Virus record (IMG/VR): IMGVR_UViG_3300000234_000002
Location: 19,958 to 83,957 of that record
Reading direction: 5' to 3' (one strand)
DNA: 64,000 nt
DNA from: a virus
How positions within the stretch are numbered: the stretch's first letter is position 1; each line of letters begins with the position of its first letter. Of this stretch, positions 1 through 8,088 are shown in pieces. The position numbers were made by a program, and so were the translations under genes. The notes under the pieces are model-generated. The model did no database searches, was not told the origin of the DNA, and saw nothing but the letters and a program-made list of their open reading frames with translations.

Positions 1-551
1 CACTTTTTGTTCCTAATAACTGTGTTATTTATTCAAATGCCGTAGGACAACATGTTCGTGAGAATCGTCATAAGTTTCTCCATAAGGGCTGTTTCCACAA
101 GCTAAAGGGATATGCTTATTCTCAACTCAACAAAATGAAGAACGGTAGTCCTCGTGAAAATTCAAAGAGGGCTGAAAGCATAGCCAAATATGGTTTTGAC
201 GTGAAATTCGGATATCATGTTGTGAGGCTCGTTTTGGAAGCCGAACAAATTCTCACAACTGGAGATTTGAATCTTCAACTCCATAAAGAACAGTTGAAAG
301 CGATAAGACGTGGAGAAGTTCCACTCGAAAAAATCGAAGAGTTTTTTAATGAAAAAGAGAAAGTTCTTGAGGGTCTTTATCATTCATCAACAGTAATTCC
401 TTATTCTCCGGATGAAAACGCAATAAAAGAGCTTCTCATAAATTGTTTAGAAATGCACTACGGCTCTCTTGAGAAAGCCGTAGTCATTGAGGATTCTCAC
501 ATCAAAGCTCTTCGAGATATCAAAAAGATTCTCGAAAAAGCCAACATTTAG
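1..551 (+). CDS. Nucleotidyltransferase-like phage protein, 5'-truncated by window edge
   Basis: The reading frame is open from base 3 to the TAA at 549-551, so the ATG at 135 is internal and the real start lies outside the window. The visible 182 residues include the segments GYAYSQLNKM, PRENSKR, KYGFDVKFGYHVVRL and TTGDLNLQLH. This charged, helical pattern resembles the C-terminal half of the Pol-beta-superfamily nucleotidyltransferases common in large phages. The catalytic Gly-Ser/Asp motif would lie upstream and cannot be seen, so activity is inferred from resemblance only. It is the only plus-strand gene before 8084 and converges on the minus-strand cluster that ends at 589. Confidence 0.7.
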   Translation, partial: LFVPNNCVIYSNAVGQHVRENRHKFLHKGCFHKLKGYAYSQLNKMKNGSPRENSKRAESIAKYGFDVKFGYHVVRLVLEAEQILTTGDLNLQLHKEQLKAIRRGEVPLEKIEEFFNEKEKVLEGLYHSSTVIPYSPDENAIKELLINCLEMHYGSLEKAVVIEDSHIKALRDIKKILEKANI

Positions 552-588
552 GTTTTTCCACTTCATGAAAGTTCTGGGGAGATAAAAC

Positions 589-1008
589 TCAACCTGAATT
601 TTCAGAAGTCTCAATTATATCACAAAGTAAAGAATCTAGATAGTGATGAGAAAATTCGTCACCAAGAAAACCTAACGTCTGACTATCTCCCCATCTTTCA
701 TCAGATATTTCAACACCATCACAGGTAAAAACACCATCAGTGTTGTTTTTATCGAGTCGTCCATCAAATGTGCATTTTCTTCCATCGTGAAGAGTGAATT
801 CAAAATATCCATCAATTATATCAAATGATTTATCTTTTTGGCTAATATATTCTCGAATTTTCACAACATTTGGGGTGAATAAATTTCCGGCGATCTTCTT
901 AACAAGACCCTTTATAGCGCTTGCGACCCTCGCCTTATCAGGCGTCTTCGACGCCTCGATAGCGGCAGCGATTTTTCTTAACTCAGTGGCAACTTGCGAG
1001 GGCCTCAT
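589..1008 (-). CDS. Module protein 1 (40-residue N-terminal module plus unique C-terminus)
   Basis: A 139-residue protein whose start is placed at the ATG at 1008, where the conserved MRPSQ begins. The frame stays open further upstream to 1038, but those residues are not shared by the other copies. Residues 1-40 are the recurrent module (MRPSQVATELRKIAAAIE..., ending GLVKKIA). Residues 41-139 form an acidic beta/alpha region (HDGRKCTFDGRLD, GDEFSHHYLDSLL) with no recognised family. It lies 26 nt downstream of the next module gene, and an 11-bp direct repeat (gctgcggatca) sits at the junction. Function unknown; an internal virion protein is an inference from the module. Confidence 0.7.
   Translation of the reverse strand: MRPSQVATELRKIAAAIEASKTPDKARVASAIKGLVKKIAGNLFTPNVVKIREYISQKDKSFDIIDGYFEFTLHDGRKCTFDGRLDKNNTDGVFTCDGVEISDERWGDSQTLGFLGDEFSHHYLDSLLCDIIETSENSG
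889..1008 (-). repeat. Recurrent 120-bp module, copy 1
   Basis: Encodes the 40-residue N-terminal module. It is nearly identical at DNA level to copies at 1314-1433, 19022-19141, 20606-20725 and 24257-24376. This copy differs mainly in its last third (codons near residues 27-38). The core, which includes a 7-bp inverted repeat with a 3-nt loop, is unchanged. Confidence 0.9.
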
Positions 1009-1034
1009 TGTGTTTCTTTTATCCGAGCTGCGGA

Positions 1035-2036
1035 TCAAAGCTGCGGATCACTAAACAAAAGACCGTCAATTTTTCCATCAATATTAATTAACTCCGATGA
1101 AGCTTTTACTAGAACATTTTGCTGACGAATGTAAAGACTTTCAATTTCATTTATAACATCATCGCCAAGATGACTGAATTCAGACCTCACATAATTCATA
1201 TTTAATGGCACAACAGCCTCTGATAAAGCTTCCAAAGCATAACCTGCACCCTCAAAGTCATTTAAAAATTTAGTAGCAAGGTTATTAGCATAAGATACAT
1301 ATTCATCATTGTGAGCGATCTTTTTAACAAGACCCTTTATGGCTGAAGCGACCTTCGTCTTATCAGGCGTCTTCGACGCCTCGATAGCGGCAGCAATTTT
1401 TCTTAGCTCAGTGGCAACTTGCGAGGGCTTCATGACATTTCCTTTATCCGAAGAAGTTTTCGTTTCGAGAACGTCCTTCAAAATTTCATTGAGGTCATTA
1501 TCAAGTTCTAGCTTTGCAGCTTTTACCTTTTCAATATAACTATCGTAAACTTTCTTTAATTTTAGCGCTTCATATTCTTCGACTCTCGGATGGTCGGCTT
1601 TAGGGAAACGCTTCAAACAAGAATCATAAGTTTTATACGCAGCATTGTAAGCATCGTTAAATTTTGGAACGAACGACTTATGGAATTTACTGAAGAACTT
1701 ATTGGCCGAGTTATTCCACTCGGACATTGAGTCTTTCTCTATATTTTCTTTAACCTGAGTTACAATGTCTTTCCCTTTAGCGGAAAGGTATTTCTGAGCG
1801 ATTCTTTTGGACACTAAGCTATTGGATGACACTTGTGAATTCCCAACTTCTTTTTGTGCCCAAGAATCACCTTCAGGAGTATTGTAGACCAGACATTTAT
1901 AACCTTGAATTTTCAAGTATCCGGAGAATGTTGAATCTCTAACAACATTCTCCGGTACATTCTTAACATCCCACTGGCCGTCAGGCTGTAAATGGAAACC
2001 GAGACCCGACGTCATTTTAAAATCGTCTGATAACAT
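1035..2036 (-). CDS. Module protein 2: module embedded at residue 202 of a longer protein
   Basis: A 333-residue reading frame starting at ATG 2036, with an AGGG-type ribosome site upstream. Residues 1-200 begin with LGFHLQPDGQWDVKNVPEN and continue with a long, lysine-rich, probably coiled region. An exact copy of the module (MKPSQVATELRKIAAAIE...) starts at residue 202 (ATG 1433), followed by a unique 93-residue tail. An AAAGGAAA sequence just before ATG 1433 would be a good ribosome site, so 1035-1433 may also be made as a separate 132-residue protein. The sequence before that ATG resembles the leader of module gene 1 (ggataaa-gaaa), so an ancestral stop may have been lost and two genes fused. 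No family recognised. Confidence 0.75.
   Translation of the reverse strand: MLSDDFKMTSGLGFHLQPDGQWDVKNVPENVVRDSTFSGYLKIQGYKCLVYNTPEGDSWAQKEVGNSQVSSNSLVSKRIAQKYLSAKGKDIVTQVKENIEKDSMSEWNNSANKFFSKFHKSFVPKFNDAYNAAYKTYDSCLKRFPKADHPRVEEYEALKLKKVYDSYIEKVKAAKLELDNDLNEILKDVLETKTSSDKGNVMKPSQVATELRKIAAAIEASKTPDKTKVASAIKGLVKKIAHNDEYVSYANNLATKFLNDFEGAGYALEALSEAVVPLNMNYVRSEFSHLGDDVINEIESLYIRQQNVLVKASSELINIDGKIDGLLFSDPQL
1314..1433 (-). repeat. Recurrent 120-bp module, copy 2 (internal)
   Basis: Second copy of the module, lying inside the 1035-2036 frame rather than at its N-terminus. It keeps its own ATG and a purine-rich ribosome site. Confidence 0.9.
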
Positions 2037-2051
2037 CAGGTTACCCTAAAT

Positions 2052-2537
2052 TCACTCTCCGTGATGACCTTTTCCACGTCTATCGAAGTAATAGGTAGAA
2101 TTCTTCGACTGATCACCGTAAACGGAGTGAACAGCTTTCTCAATTTGCTCAAGCGGCTTATCGAGGTCCTCAACGGTGTCTACTTGCTGGAAAATTCCAG
2201 CAAGTTTATGGACCGAAGAAGCCAAAGTGCGACGAGCTTTGACGTCCGAGCGTCTCTCGGTCGCGGCTACTGCTTTCTTCAAAGTCTCCAGAATCGAAGA
2301 AATCTTCGAATAGATCTTCGCGTTGTGAGTAGAAGCGCTATGGAGAGTGTCGATTTGGCTGTGGATGAAACCGATGTCGTCTTTCATCGACTCTTTACCG
2401 AAAGATTCCTCAGCTTCGCTTGCCTGTTCACTTATAACTTTAATTTCTTCCTGAAGTTCTTGAACAGTATCCGTGACAGCTTCGGACTGAGGGTCCATAT
2501 TGGCAAGTTTGCGAACAGTGGAGATCAAAGATTTCAT
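2052..2537 (-). CDS. Coiled-coil protein, possible internal virion or scaffold-type protein
   Basis: A 161-residue protein with a strong ribosome site (AAAGGAAACC then ATG). It begins MKSLISTVRKLANMD, a short amphipathic helix like those on several neighbours. Residues 15-125 are almost entirely charged helix (QELQEEIKVISEQASEAEE, SQIDTLHSASTHNAKIY) and look like a coiled coil. A second LASSVHKLAGIF segment sits near residue 105. The C-terminus is polar and ends HHGE. It lies between a module protein and the AAA+ ATPase. No family recognised; a structural or scaffold role is inferred only from composition. Confidence 0.65.
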   Translation of the reverse strand: MKSLISTVRKLANMDPQSEAVTDTVQELQEEIKVISEQASEAEESFGKESMKDDIGFIHSQIDTLHSASTHNAKIYSKISSILETLKKAVAATERRSDVKARRTLASSVHKLAGIFQQVDTVEDLDKPLEQIEKAVHSVYGDQSKNSTYYFDRRGKGHHGE

Positions 2538-2572
2538 GGTTTCCTTTCAATTCTTTCCTATCAATAGCTTAA

Positions 2573-4075
2573 TCAAACAAAAGAACTTTGGTTGGATTCT
2601 ATCAAAATGCTGTCTGGAGGTGATTGATATTTATGATGTTTCTTAGACATCTGGCCAATTTTATGATTATCAATAATTTGCTTAGTTGCTTTTATGATGT
2701 TGTCGAGGCTGAAATAGCATACGCCCTCAACAACTCTTCCTTCAGCCACAGCATTTTTAATCGTATTCTTAACCAAACTCTTGATATAGTCGCCAGTCAA
2801 ACCTTCAGTGAGTTCAATAATGTTGGAAAAAGAATCTGCGGTAAAACTATCATCATGCTGAGTGCAATATGATTTGAAGAACTTAGAAATCATTTCTCTT
2901 CTGTCGACAGCATCAGGAAGAGGGATTTCAATTTTCGAGTCAAATCTTCCAGGTCGATTGATAAGGGCTTCATCCATAGAAAAAACGTCATTGGTGGAAG
3001 CCATAACAACCACACCAGAGTTTTCTCTAGCACCGTCTAAACAAGCTAAAAACTCGTTCAAAATTCTTCCGGATCCACCAAAACTCGATCTATCTTGACC
3101 GAAAAGGTCCATATCTTCTATAAAAATTATGCAAGGAGTCAAAGCTCTGGCAGCTTCAAAAAGCGAAGTCACATGGTCTGCCTGATTTATTGACTTACCG
3201 GTGCACCATATGCGAGTCATGCCTTCCGAGACTTCACAGTCTATGGCTCGGAAAGTCATGGTTTTTGCCATACCGGGAGGTGATATGAGCATTACGTTAT
3301 TGGAAGGCGGCATCCCAAGTTCAAGAAATTTATCGGCATTCTTTAATATTTCAACAGTGTTATTTCTTATCATTTCCTTCAGAGAAGGCTTCATTATAAT
3401 GGAGTCCCAAGAGGTGTTGGTGACTTCACCAAAACCAAAAATTCCCTGATCATAAGTTAAACATTTCTTATAATAAATATCGTTTACCATTCTAGACTCG
3501 TCAAGATCAACCAAGAAATTCTCAGCAAGTTGAGAATTTTCAGGGTTCGTCATGACAGAGACACTGCAACTCATGCTTGTGTAGCACAAGTCCAAGTTCA
3601 CAGTCAAATTCTTATTCGTTTTACGGCATTTGACGAAAAAACATCCAAAAGCCGGAAGAAGCATTTTTTGATTTAAAGATATTTCAAAAAGCTCAGATTG
3701 AATTCTGAAATTGTAATCATTTTTAATCATATCCGAAAACTCATAAGAGTCCATGAACGGAATAATGTCGTAAGATGAAGAAGGTCCGTTGAAAAGGCAA
3801 TAGAATGAATAAGAATTCAGGGCTCGAGACCAGCTCGGATAGGTTCTATTTACAGAAGTGCACTTATAAAGAGAAGATTCAAGCCAAATCTCTTTTATGT
3901 GGTTAACCGGATCCGATGGATACCACTTTTGGGGAGCTTTTTTGTTTCTTTCATCGACCTTATAAAAGTAAGTGTCAACAAAGTAATTTATAAGACCTGA
4001 AACCATAGAACTGATATTATAAGGTTTAGAGTCAAGATTTTTAATATAATTAGCAGTTTTAGCTAAGTTACTCAT
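2573..4075 (-). CDS. AAA+ ATPase with altered Walker A motif
   Basis: A 500-residue protein. Residues 1-230 are a unique, aromatic- and cysteine-rich N-terminal region. A single AAA+ module of the Cdc48/FtsH/BCS1 type follows: Walker A near residue 265 reads ISPPGMAKTMTF, Walker B near 320 reads CIIFIEDMDLFG, sensor 1 is MASTNDVF and the arginine-finger region is INRPGRFDSKIEIPLPD near 375. A C-terminal helical lid follows. Canonical Walker A is GPPGTGKT; both outer glycines are replaced here (Ser and Ala) while the Lys-Thr pair is kept. ATP binding is therefore likely but possibly weakened. AAA+ proteins of this class remodel or unfold proteins; the substrate is unknown. Confidence 0.88.
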   Translation of the reverse strand: MSNLAKTANYIKNLDSKPYNISSMVSGLINYFVDTYFYKVDERNKKAPQKWYPSDPVNHIKEIWLESSLYKCTSVNRTYPSWSRALNSYSFYCLFNGPSSSYDIIPFMDSYEFSDMIKNDYNFRIQSELFEISLNQKMLLPAFGCFFVKCRKTNKNLTVNLDLCYTSMSCSVSVMTNPENSQLAENFLVDLDESRMVNDIYYKKCLTYDQGIFGFGEVTNTSWDSIIMKPSLKEMIRNNTVEILKNADKFLELGMPPSNNVMLISPPGMAKTMTFRAIDCEVSEGMTRIWCTGKSINQADHVTSLFEAARALTPCIIFIEDMDLFGQDRSSFGGSGRILNEFLACLDGARENSGVVVMASTNDVFSMDEALINRPGRFDSKIEIPLPDAVDRREMISKFFKSYCTQHDDSFTADSFSNIIELTEGLTGDYIKSLVKNTIKNAVAEGRVVEGVCYFSLDNIIKATKQIIDNHKIGQMSKKHHKYQSPPDSILIESNQSSFV

Positions 4076-4101
4076 GCAAACTGTACTTTAATAGGAGCTT
4101 A

Positions 4102-5895
4102 TTAGAAGGACATAGAATCTAAATATTTATCCCAAATATAAATTTTATCTGAGAAATTCATATTCAATGAAATACTCGCAACAGAAGATGACTTTCTTCT
4201 TTTAAGGGCTTTATCTGCATATCCTCTTAGTTCCTCGTTTTCATTTTCTGAAATTTCTTCAAGTGTTTTTAAAGGTGTGTTTGGGTTGCCACAAAGCCAT
4301 ACTAATGTTATGAAATCACCAGTTTTTGAAAATTTATGGAGTACTTCAGGAGGACTTTTTGGATTGCTGGAGATAGACTTAATGAACTCTGGGTCTTCAG
4401 TATCCGAAAAACTTTCAATTATTTCGACGGGAATTTTCGGGTTATTGAGCAAAGAAGTTATTGAATGATGATCTCCATATTCAATGATTTCATTTGCGAT
4501 TTCATTATTAATATTTGAATTGCGAGCAATGCCTCTTTGAATATGGGGATCTTTTTTTCTTGCCAAAAGAATAAGAATTTCTGAAGAAACTTTTTTATTT
4601 GCACCTAAAGCGTTCAAAACTTCTTTGTTATGACTTTCTGAAAGTGCTTCAATAATTCCGGGTGTTATATTTTTATTACTAGCCAAACTTGCAAGAACTT
4701 CATGATCATCGTCCAATAAATTTTCAAGAATTTCAACAGGAGTCAAAGGATTAGATGCTATAACTGATCGAACTTCAAGGTCTTTGTCAGTTGATAATTT
4801 TTCGATAATACTCCGTGGTAAATTAGTATTAGTACCCAAAAAAGCACGAATCTCTGCACTTTCATGATTTGAAAATTTTTCTAAAGTATTAGCATCCGTA
4901 TTTGGGTTGCGAACAACACCTGAAAGAACGTCATAATCTTCGGAGTTTGAAAGTTTTTCCAAAATGTATGGTGGGGTGCTGTGATTATAAGCAATACCAA
5001 TATTAGTATTAACATCGTTTTCATCAAATAATAACTCAATCATATAGGGAGTCAAGTTTTCATTTGAAGAAATTGCTTTTTTTATTTCCTTATTGTCACT
5101 CTTAACAAGATCTTCTTGTTCTTTTTTAGATAACTCTTCACCCGACCCGAATTTTGCAAGTGCACTCTTTGGAGCATCTTTAGCTTTTTGATCGCAAACA
5201 TTCATAATACTATTGAAACTATCACCTAAATATTTTGAAACTTTATAATCAGAAAGTTGTTTGTCATAGGAGTTCCAAAATATTTTCTCTTCAGTGTTAT
5301 TATCAACGTCTCTTTGATAGCTTATCGCTATTTTATAAAGTGGATCCGAAATATCGGATTTTTTGTTTAATACGAAAAAGAAAACACAATTTGATAATTG
5401 ATACTCCTCATAATATGATGCACCCTTCATCGTTATACACCATTTAGAGCCTTGACCGTGGAATATTGAAGCAGCTTTATTTTTTATCCACAAAACTTCA
5501 AAATCATCATTTTCAAAAATTTTCTCAGAATCAGGAACTTCTTCTAGTTTATAACGTTTTTGAACTTTATCTTTCCTACCCGATTGGTTATCTTTCAATT
5601 CAAATAACTGGTCTCTAAGTTCCGTAAATTCATTAAATTTATACTGATAAATATCTCGCTTTTCTAAATTCTTCCCAAATTTCTCGAAAAGTTCAACAAC
5701 ATCAGCAATTTCAGCAGAAAGTGCTTGCCCAGACTCAAGTATTTTAAGTTCCCACTCAAGATATTTATTCTTCCCTTTTGTGGGATCTTTAGAACTAAAA
5801 TACTCTATGTCTTTTTGATACTGTGGATATTTGACTAAAGCATCTTTTTCTGATAATGCAGCGATAATTGAATATGCTATACGAACTAAATTCAT
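4102..5895 (-). CDS. LRV/HEAT-like repeat protein, paralogue of the gene at 31364
   Basis: A 597-residue protein. It starts with a short helix (MNLVRIAYSIIAALSEKDAL) of the RIA type seen on several neighbours, then a conserved helical domain with EYFSSKDPTKGKNKYLEWEL. A mixed domain follows near residue 150 with SKWCITMKG and the hydrophobic strand VFFFVLNKKSDI. Residues about 280-570 are about twelve repeats of roughly 23-25 residues with the pattern N-x-N-T-P-x-x-I-L-E-x-L-S, which matches leucine-rich-repeat-variant/HEAT-like solenoids. Such solenoids usually bind proteins. The paralogue at 31364-33073 has the same order of domains. Function unknown. Confidence 0.75.
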   Translation of the reverse strand: MNLVRIAYSIIAALSEKDALVKYPQYQKDIEYFSSKDPTKGKNKYLEWELKILESGQALSAEIADVVELFEKFGKNLEKRDIYQYKFNEFTELRDQLFELKDNQSGRKDKVQKRYKLEEVPDSEKIFENDDFEVLWIKNKAASIFHGQGSKWCITMKGASYYEEYQLSNCVFFFVLNKKSDISDPLYKIAISYQRDVDNNTEEKIFWNSYDKQLSDYKVSKYLGDSFNSIMNVCDQKAKDAPKSALAKFGSGEELSKKEQEDLVKSDNKEIKKAISSNENLTPYMIELLFDENDVNTNIGIAYNHSTPPYILEKLSNSEDYDVLSGVVRNPNTDANTLEKFSNHESAEIRAFLGTNTNLPRSIIEKLSTDKDLEVRSVIASNPLTPVEILENLLDDDHEVLASLASNKNITPGIIEALSESHNKEVLNALGANKKVSSEILILLARKKDPHIQRGIARNSNINNEIANEIIEYGDHHSITSLLNNPKIPVEIIESFSDTEDPEFIKSISSNPKSPPEVLHKFSKTGDFITLVWLCGNPNTPLKTLEEISENENEELRGYADKALKRRKSSSVASISLNMNFSDKIYIWDKYLDSMSF

Positions 5896-5917
5896 ACTTT
5901 TTTTTCTTATTATAAGT

Positions 5918-6424
5918 TTATACAGACATTATTTTAAATGGAGGACGAACTGCATTGCTGTGAATAGAAGCAGCTTTCAATGCAGTTTTTATTCGGGTCT
6001 TAGGATCAAAACCAACAGTTGAGGCTAAAGAACCTAAACAGATTTCGTCTGCTATTCCTATTGCATTATAACAGTTTACGGATCTTTCTAAGTGGTAATC
6101 ATTGTAACTGGTCCAAATGCGACCTTTGCTACCAACTATTATTTGCCAGTCGTTTAAATTATATTTATTACTCTTTATGTATCGATGAAAAGAATCCATG
6201 AAGATGTTACCATCGTCATCCGATCCTAAAGGTTCTAACGGTTTAAAATTCAAAAAAGCCGTTTCAAATTTCCAATTTCCTGCAAATCCGACAAGCCAGC
6301 CATTTCTTTTAAAAAGTTTTTTATTTGTAACAGAACAAATAGTAGAATTCGACACTCCGGAACTAGCAGAGTCCGAACCGAACCAAACTTTCCCATCTGA
6401 TTCAATGCCAACTACTGCAGTCAT
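5918..6424 (-). CDS. Proteasome/HslV-like Ntn hydrolase
   Basis: Start chosen at ATG 6424, not 6430, because the GAGGA ribosome site lies about 7 nt before 6424 and directly against 6430. The 168-residue protein then begins M-T-A-V-V-G-I-E-S-D-G-K-V-W-F-G-S-D-S. Removal of Met exposes Thr as N-terminal nucleophile, as in proteasome beta subunits and HslV. The GSDS aspartate and the lysines in VTNKKLFKR fit the catalytic Asp and Lys positions, and GWLVGFAGN matches the following core strand. The gene starts just after the stop of the metallophosphoesterase gene. It may be a virion-associated or maturation peptidase, but its substrate is not shown. Confidence 0.8.
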   Translation of the reverse strand: MTAVVGIESDGKVWFGSDSASSGVSNSTICSVTNKKLFKRNGWLVGFAGNWKFETAFLNFKPLEPLGSDDDGNIFMDSFHRYIKSNKYNLNDWQIIVGSKGRIWTSYNDYHLERSVNCYNAIGIADEICLGSLASTVGFDPKTRIKTALKAASIHSNAVRPPFKIMSV

Positions 6425-6433
6425 TTTCATTCC

Positions 6434-7648
6434 TCATTTATGAATTGGGTGATTTTCGTCAACCCAAATCGGAGAAACTAGGCACTTTCCTCGTTTAGAA
6501 TCAAGAAGATAACTTGCTTGAACCGGTTCTTGATAAGAGGCACGGACCGAAGTTCCATAAGCCGAATGGCCTATGACTGAACCATTACATATCACTCGTC
6601 CTAAATCCAAAAACGTGTGCCAATGACCTATATGGTGGTAATGAGCTTTTAAACCAGGGATGGTATCCCAGGAAGAAACATATTTCATAAGGGGAATCGA
6701 AAGTCCACCAATTCCACCAGAGTATTTTGTTTCATCTCCATGATGAAAATGGAGGTTCCAACCGTAAACACTAATGATGGTGTGGGCGCTTTTAGGAGCT
6801 TCTATTTTAACTCTGGGTTCATTTTTATAATAATGTTGAACGTCTTTGTAAACCGCCCATTCGTAAGAGTGGCTCCAACCGGTAGCTACTCTTCTTTCTT
6901 TAGTGGTTCGACCATGATTTCCGTAGTTACACGGGACTAAAATATTTTCAATTTGATCATCAGCCAAGAACGAGTCTATGGCTTCTACCATCATGTTTTT
7001 GAATACGGAAGCTGCCTGTAATGGAGCGAGAGATGTGGTTTCCACGAGTTCATCGTGAATATGGCCTGTTATGTGATCTCCACCGAACCACAAAACAACG
7101 TCTCGAATTTTATAAGATGATCTATGGTGAGCAAGAAGCCAATGGGCTCCTTCATACATTCTTTTGATTCTTGATTTTGCAATATCAAGAGAATATGAAT
7201 TGCAACCGCCAACACTTTCAGAGTCAACAGTCTCCTCTATATGCCAATCCGAACCCATAACAACCAAGGCACCTTCTCTTTCGTGCCTTTCTCTTTGATT
7301 TATAAAGATTGTCCTCTCGATTGGTTGAGAGGACAATTCATCGTGAAATTTATTTTTTAGTCTTTCTTCTATTAACCTATCTGAGAGTTCTGAAATTTGA
7401 GATTTTAAGTCTTTTTCTTGAAACTTTCGAAGTTTCTTTTGAACAATTTCTTCAGACTGGCTATTGACAAACCATCCTACAGTATTATTTGACTTTTTAG
7501 AAAATAAGACTTTATCTATTTCGAGTTCACGAATTTCTCTAGTTATAACAGAATGGTGAATTTTTAAAGAATTGGAGATGCTAGTTACGTTGGAACCTGG
7601 ATTGGACTTCAGATAGTCCAATATTAGGTTTGCGTTTTTGCTTAGCAT
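6434..7648 (-). CDS. Calcineurin-like metallophosphoesterase with N-terminal winged helix
   Basis: A 404-residue protein. Residues 1-60 look like a winged helix-turn-helix (NLILDYLKSN, NVTSISNSLKIHHSVITREI). A charged helix follows, then a phosphoesterase domain with the metal-binding motifs in order: MGSDWHIEE (D-x-H), WFGGDHITGHIHDE (G-G-D), CNYGNHGRTT (G-N-H), FHHGDE and HHIGHWHT (G-H-x-H). All core metal ligands appear present, so hydrolysis of a phosphodiester or phosphomonoester is likely. The winged helix suggests that it works at nucleic acid. The Ntn hydrolase gene follows within 10 nt and is probably cotranscribed. Confidence 0.88.
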   Translation of the reverse strand: MLSKNANLILDYLKSNPGSNVTSISNSLKIHHSVITREIRELEIDKVLFSKKSNNTVGWFVNSQSEEIVQKKLRKFQEKDLKSQISELSDRLIEERLKNKFHDELSSQPIERTIFINQRERHEREGALVVMGSDWHIEETVDSESVGGCNSYSLDIAKSRIKRMYEGAHWLLAHHRSSYKIRDVVLWFGGDHITGHIHDELVETTSLAPLQAASVFKNMMVEAIDSFLADDQIENILVPCNYGNHGRTTKERRVATGWSHSYEWAVYKDVQHYYKNEPRVKIEAPKSAHTIISVYGWNLHFHHGDETKYSGGIGGLSIPLMKYVSSWDTIPGLKAHYHHIGHWHTFLDLGRVICNGSVIGHSAYGTSVRASYQEPVQASYLLDSKRGKCLVSPIWVDENHPIHK

Positions 7649-7703
7649 GACACAACAAATCGTAAAAAGAAGATTATTAAAAAGCGGTACAATTTTATTG
7701 AAA

Positions 7704-8015
7704 TTATTTATTCACAACGAATATTACTATACCAAAAATCGTAATGGCGAAACCAGTCATTTTAGTATATGATATCTCAAAAAATGAATTACTGAAGTAT
7801 CCTATCAATAATGGGTACATAATAACAAGTATTAAGTCATAAATTATCGCATCCTTCAAGATGTCTTTAGAATAAGAGGCAACAATCGTCCAAGTGGGAA
7901 CAAGTCCCATTAGATACATAATAACAGAATAGTGACTTCCACGGTGTAAGTTACAGCTAAGCCATGAATTTATGGATATTGTTATTAATAAAATTGGTAT
8001 CCAATAAATCATCAT
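7704..8015 (-). CDS. Small integral membrane protein
   Basis: About 103 residues with three or four hydrophobic segments (IYWIPILLITISI, VIMYLMGLVPTWTIVASY, IIYDLILVIMYPLLIGYF, GFAITIFGIVIFVV). The frame extends to a TTG at 8021, but the ATGs at 8015 and 8012 are better starts. It is divergent from the plus-strand gene at 8084, with an inverted repeat between them. No family recognised. It probably sits in the host inner membrane. Confidence 0.6.
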   Translation of the reverse strand: MMIYWIPILLITISINSWLSCNLHRGSHYSVIMYLMGLVPTWTIVASYSKDILKDAIIYDLILVIMYPLLIGYFSNSFFEISYTKMTGFAITIFGIVIFVVNK

Positions 8016-8043
8016 CCGCAATAAGCAAAAAAGATTTATTTAT

Positions 8044-8088
8044 ATCATAACATTTAATAAGTATTTAATAGATATTAAATGTTATGAT
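8044..8088. promoter_or_regulatory. 16-bp perfect inverted repeat between divergent genes, overlapping a start codon
   Basis: The arms 8044-8059 (atcataacatttaata) and 8073-8088 are exact reverse complements, separated by 13 nt. The right arm contains the ATG at 8084. It could be an operator for a dimeric regulator controlling the divergent genes at 8015 and 8084, or an RNA hairpin hiding the 8084 start. Confidence 0.6.

Noticed and set aside
2061-2567. Plus-strand 168-codon frame opposite the coiled-coil gene
   Set aside because: The minus-strand gene has a strong ribosome site and fits the operon; the plus frame is its shadow.
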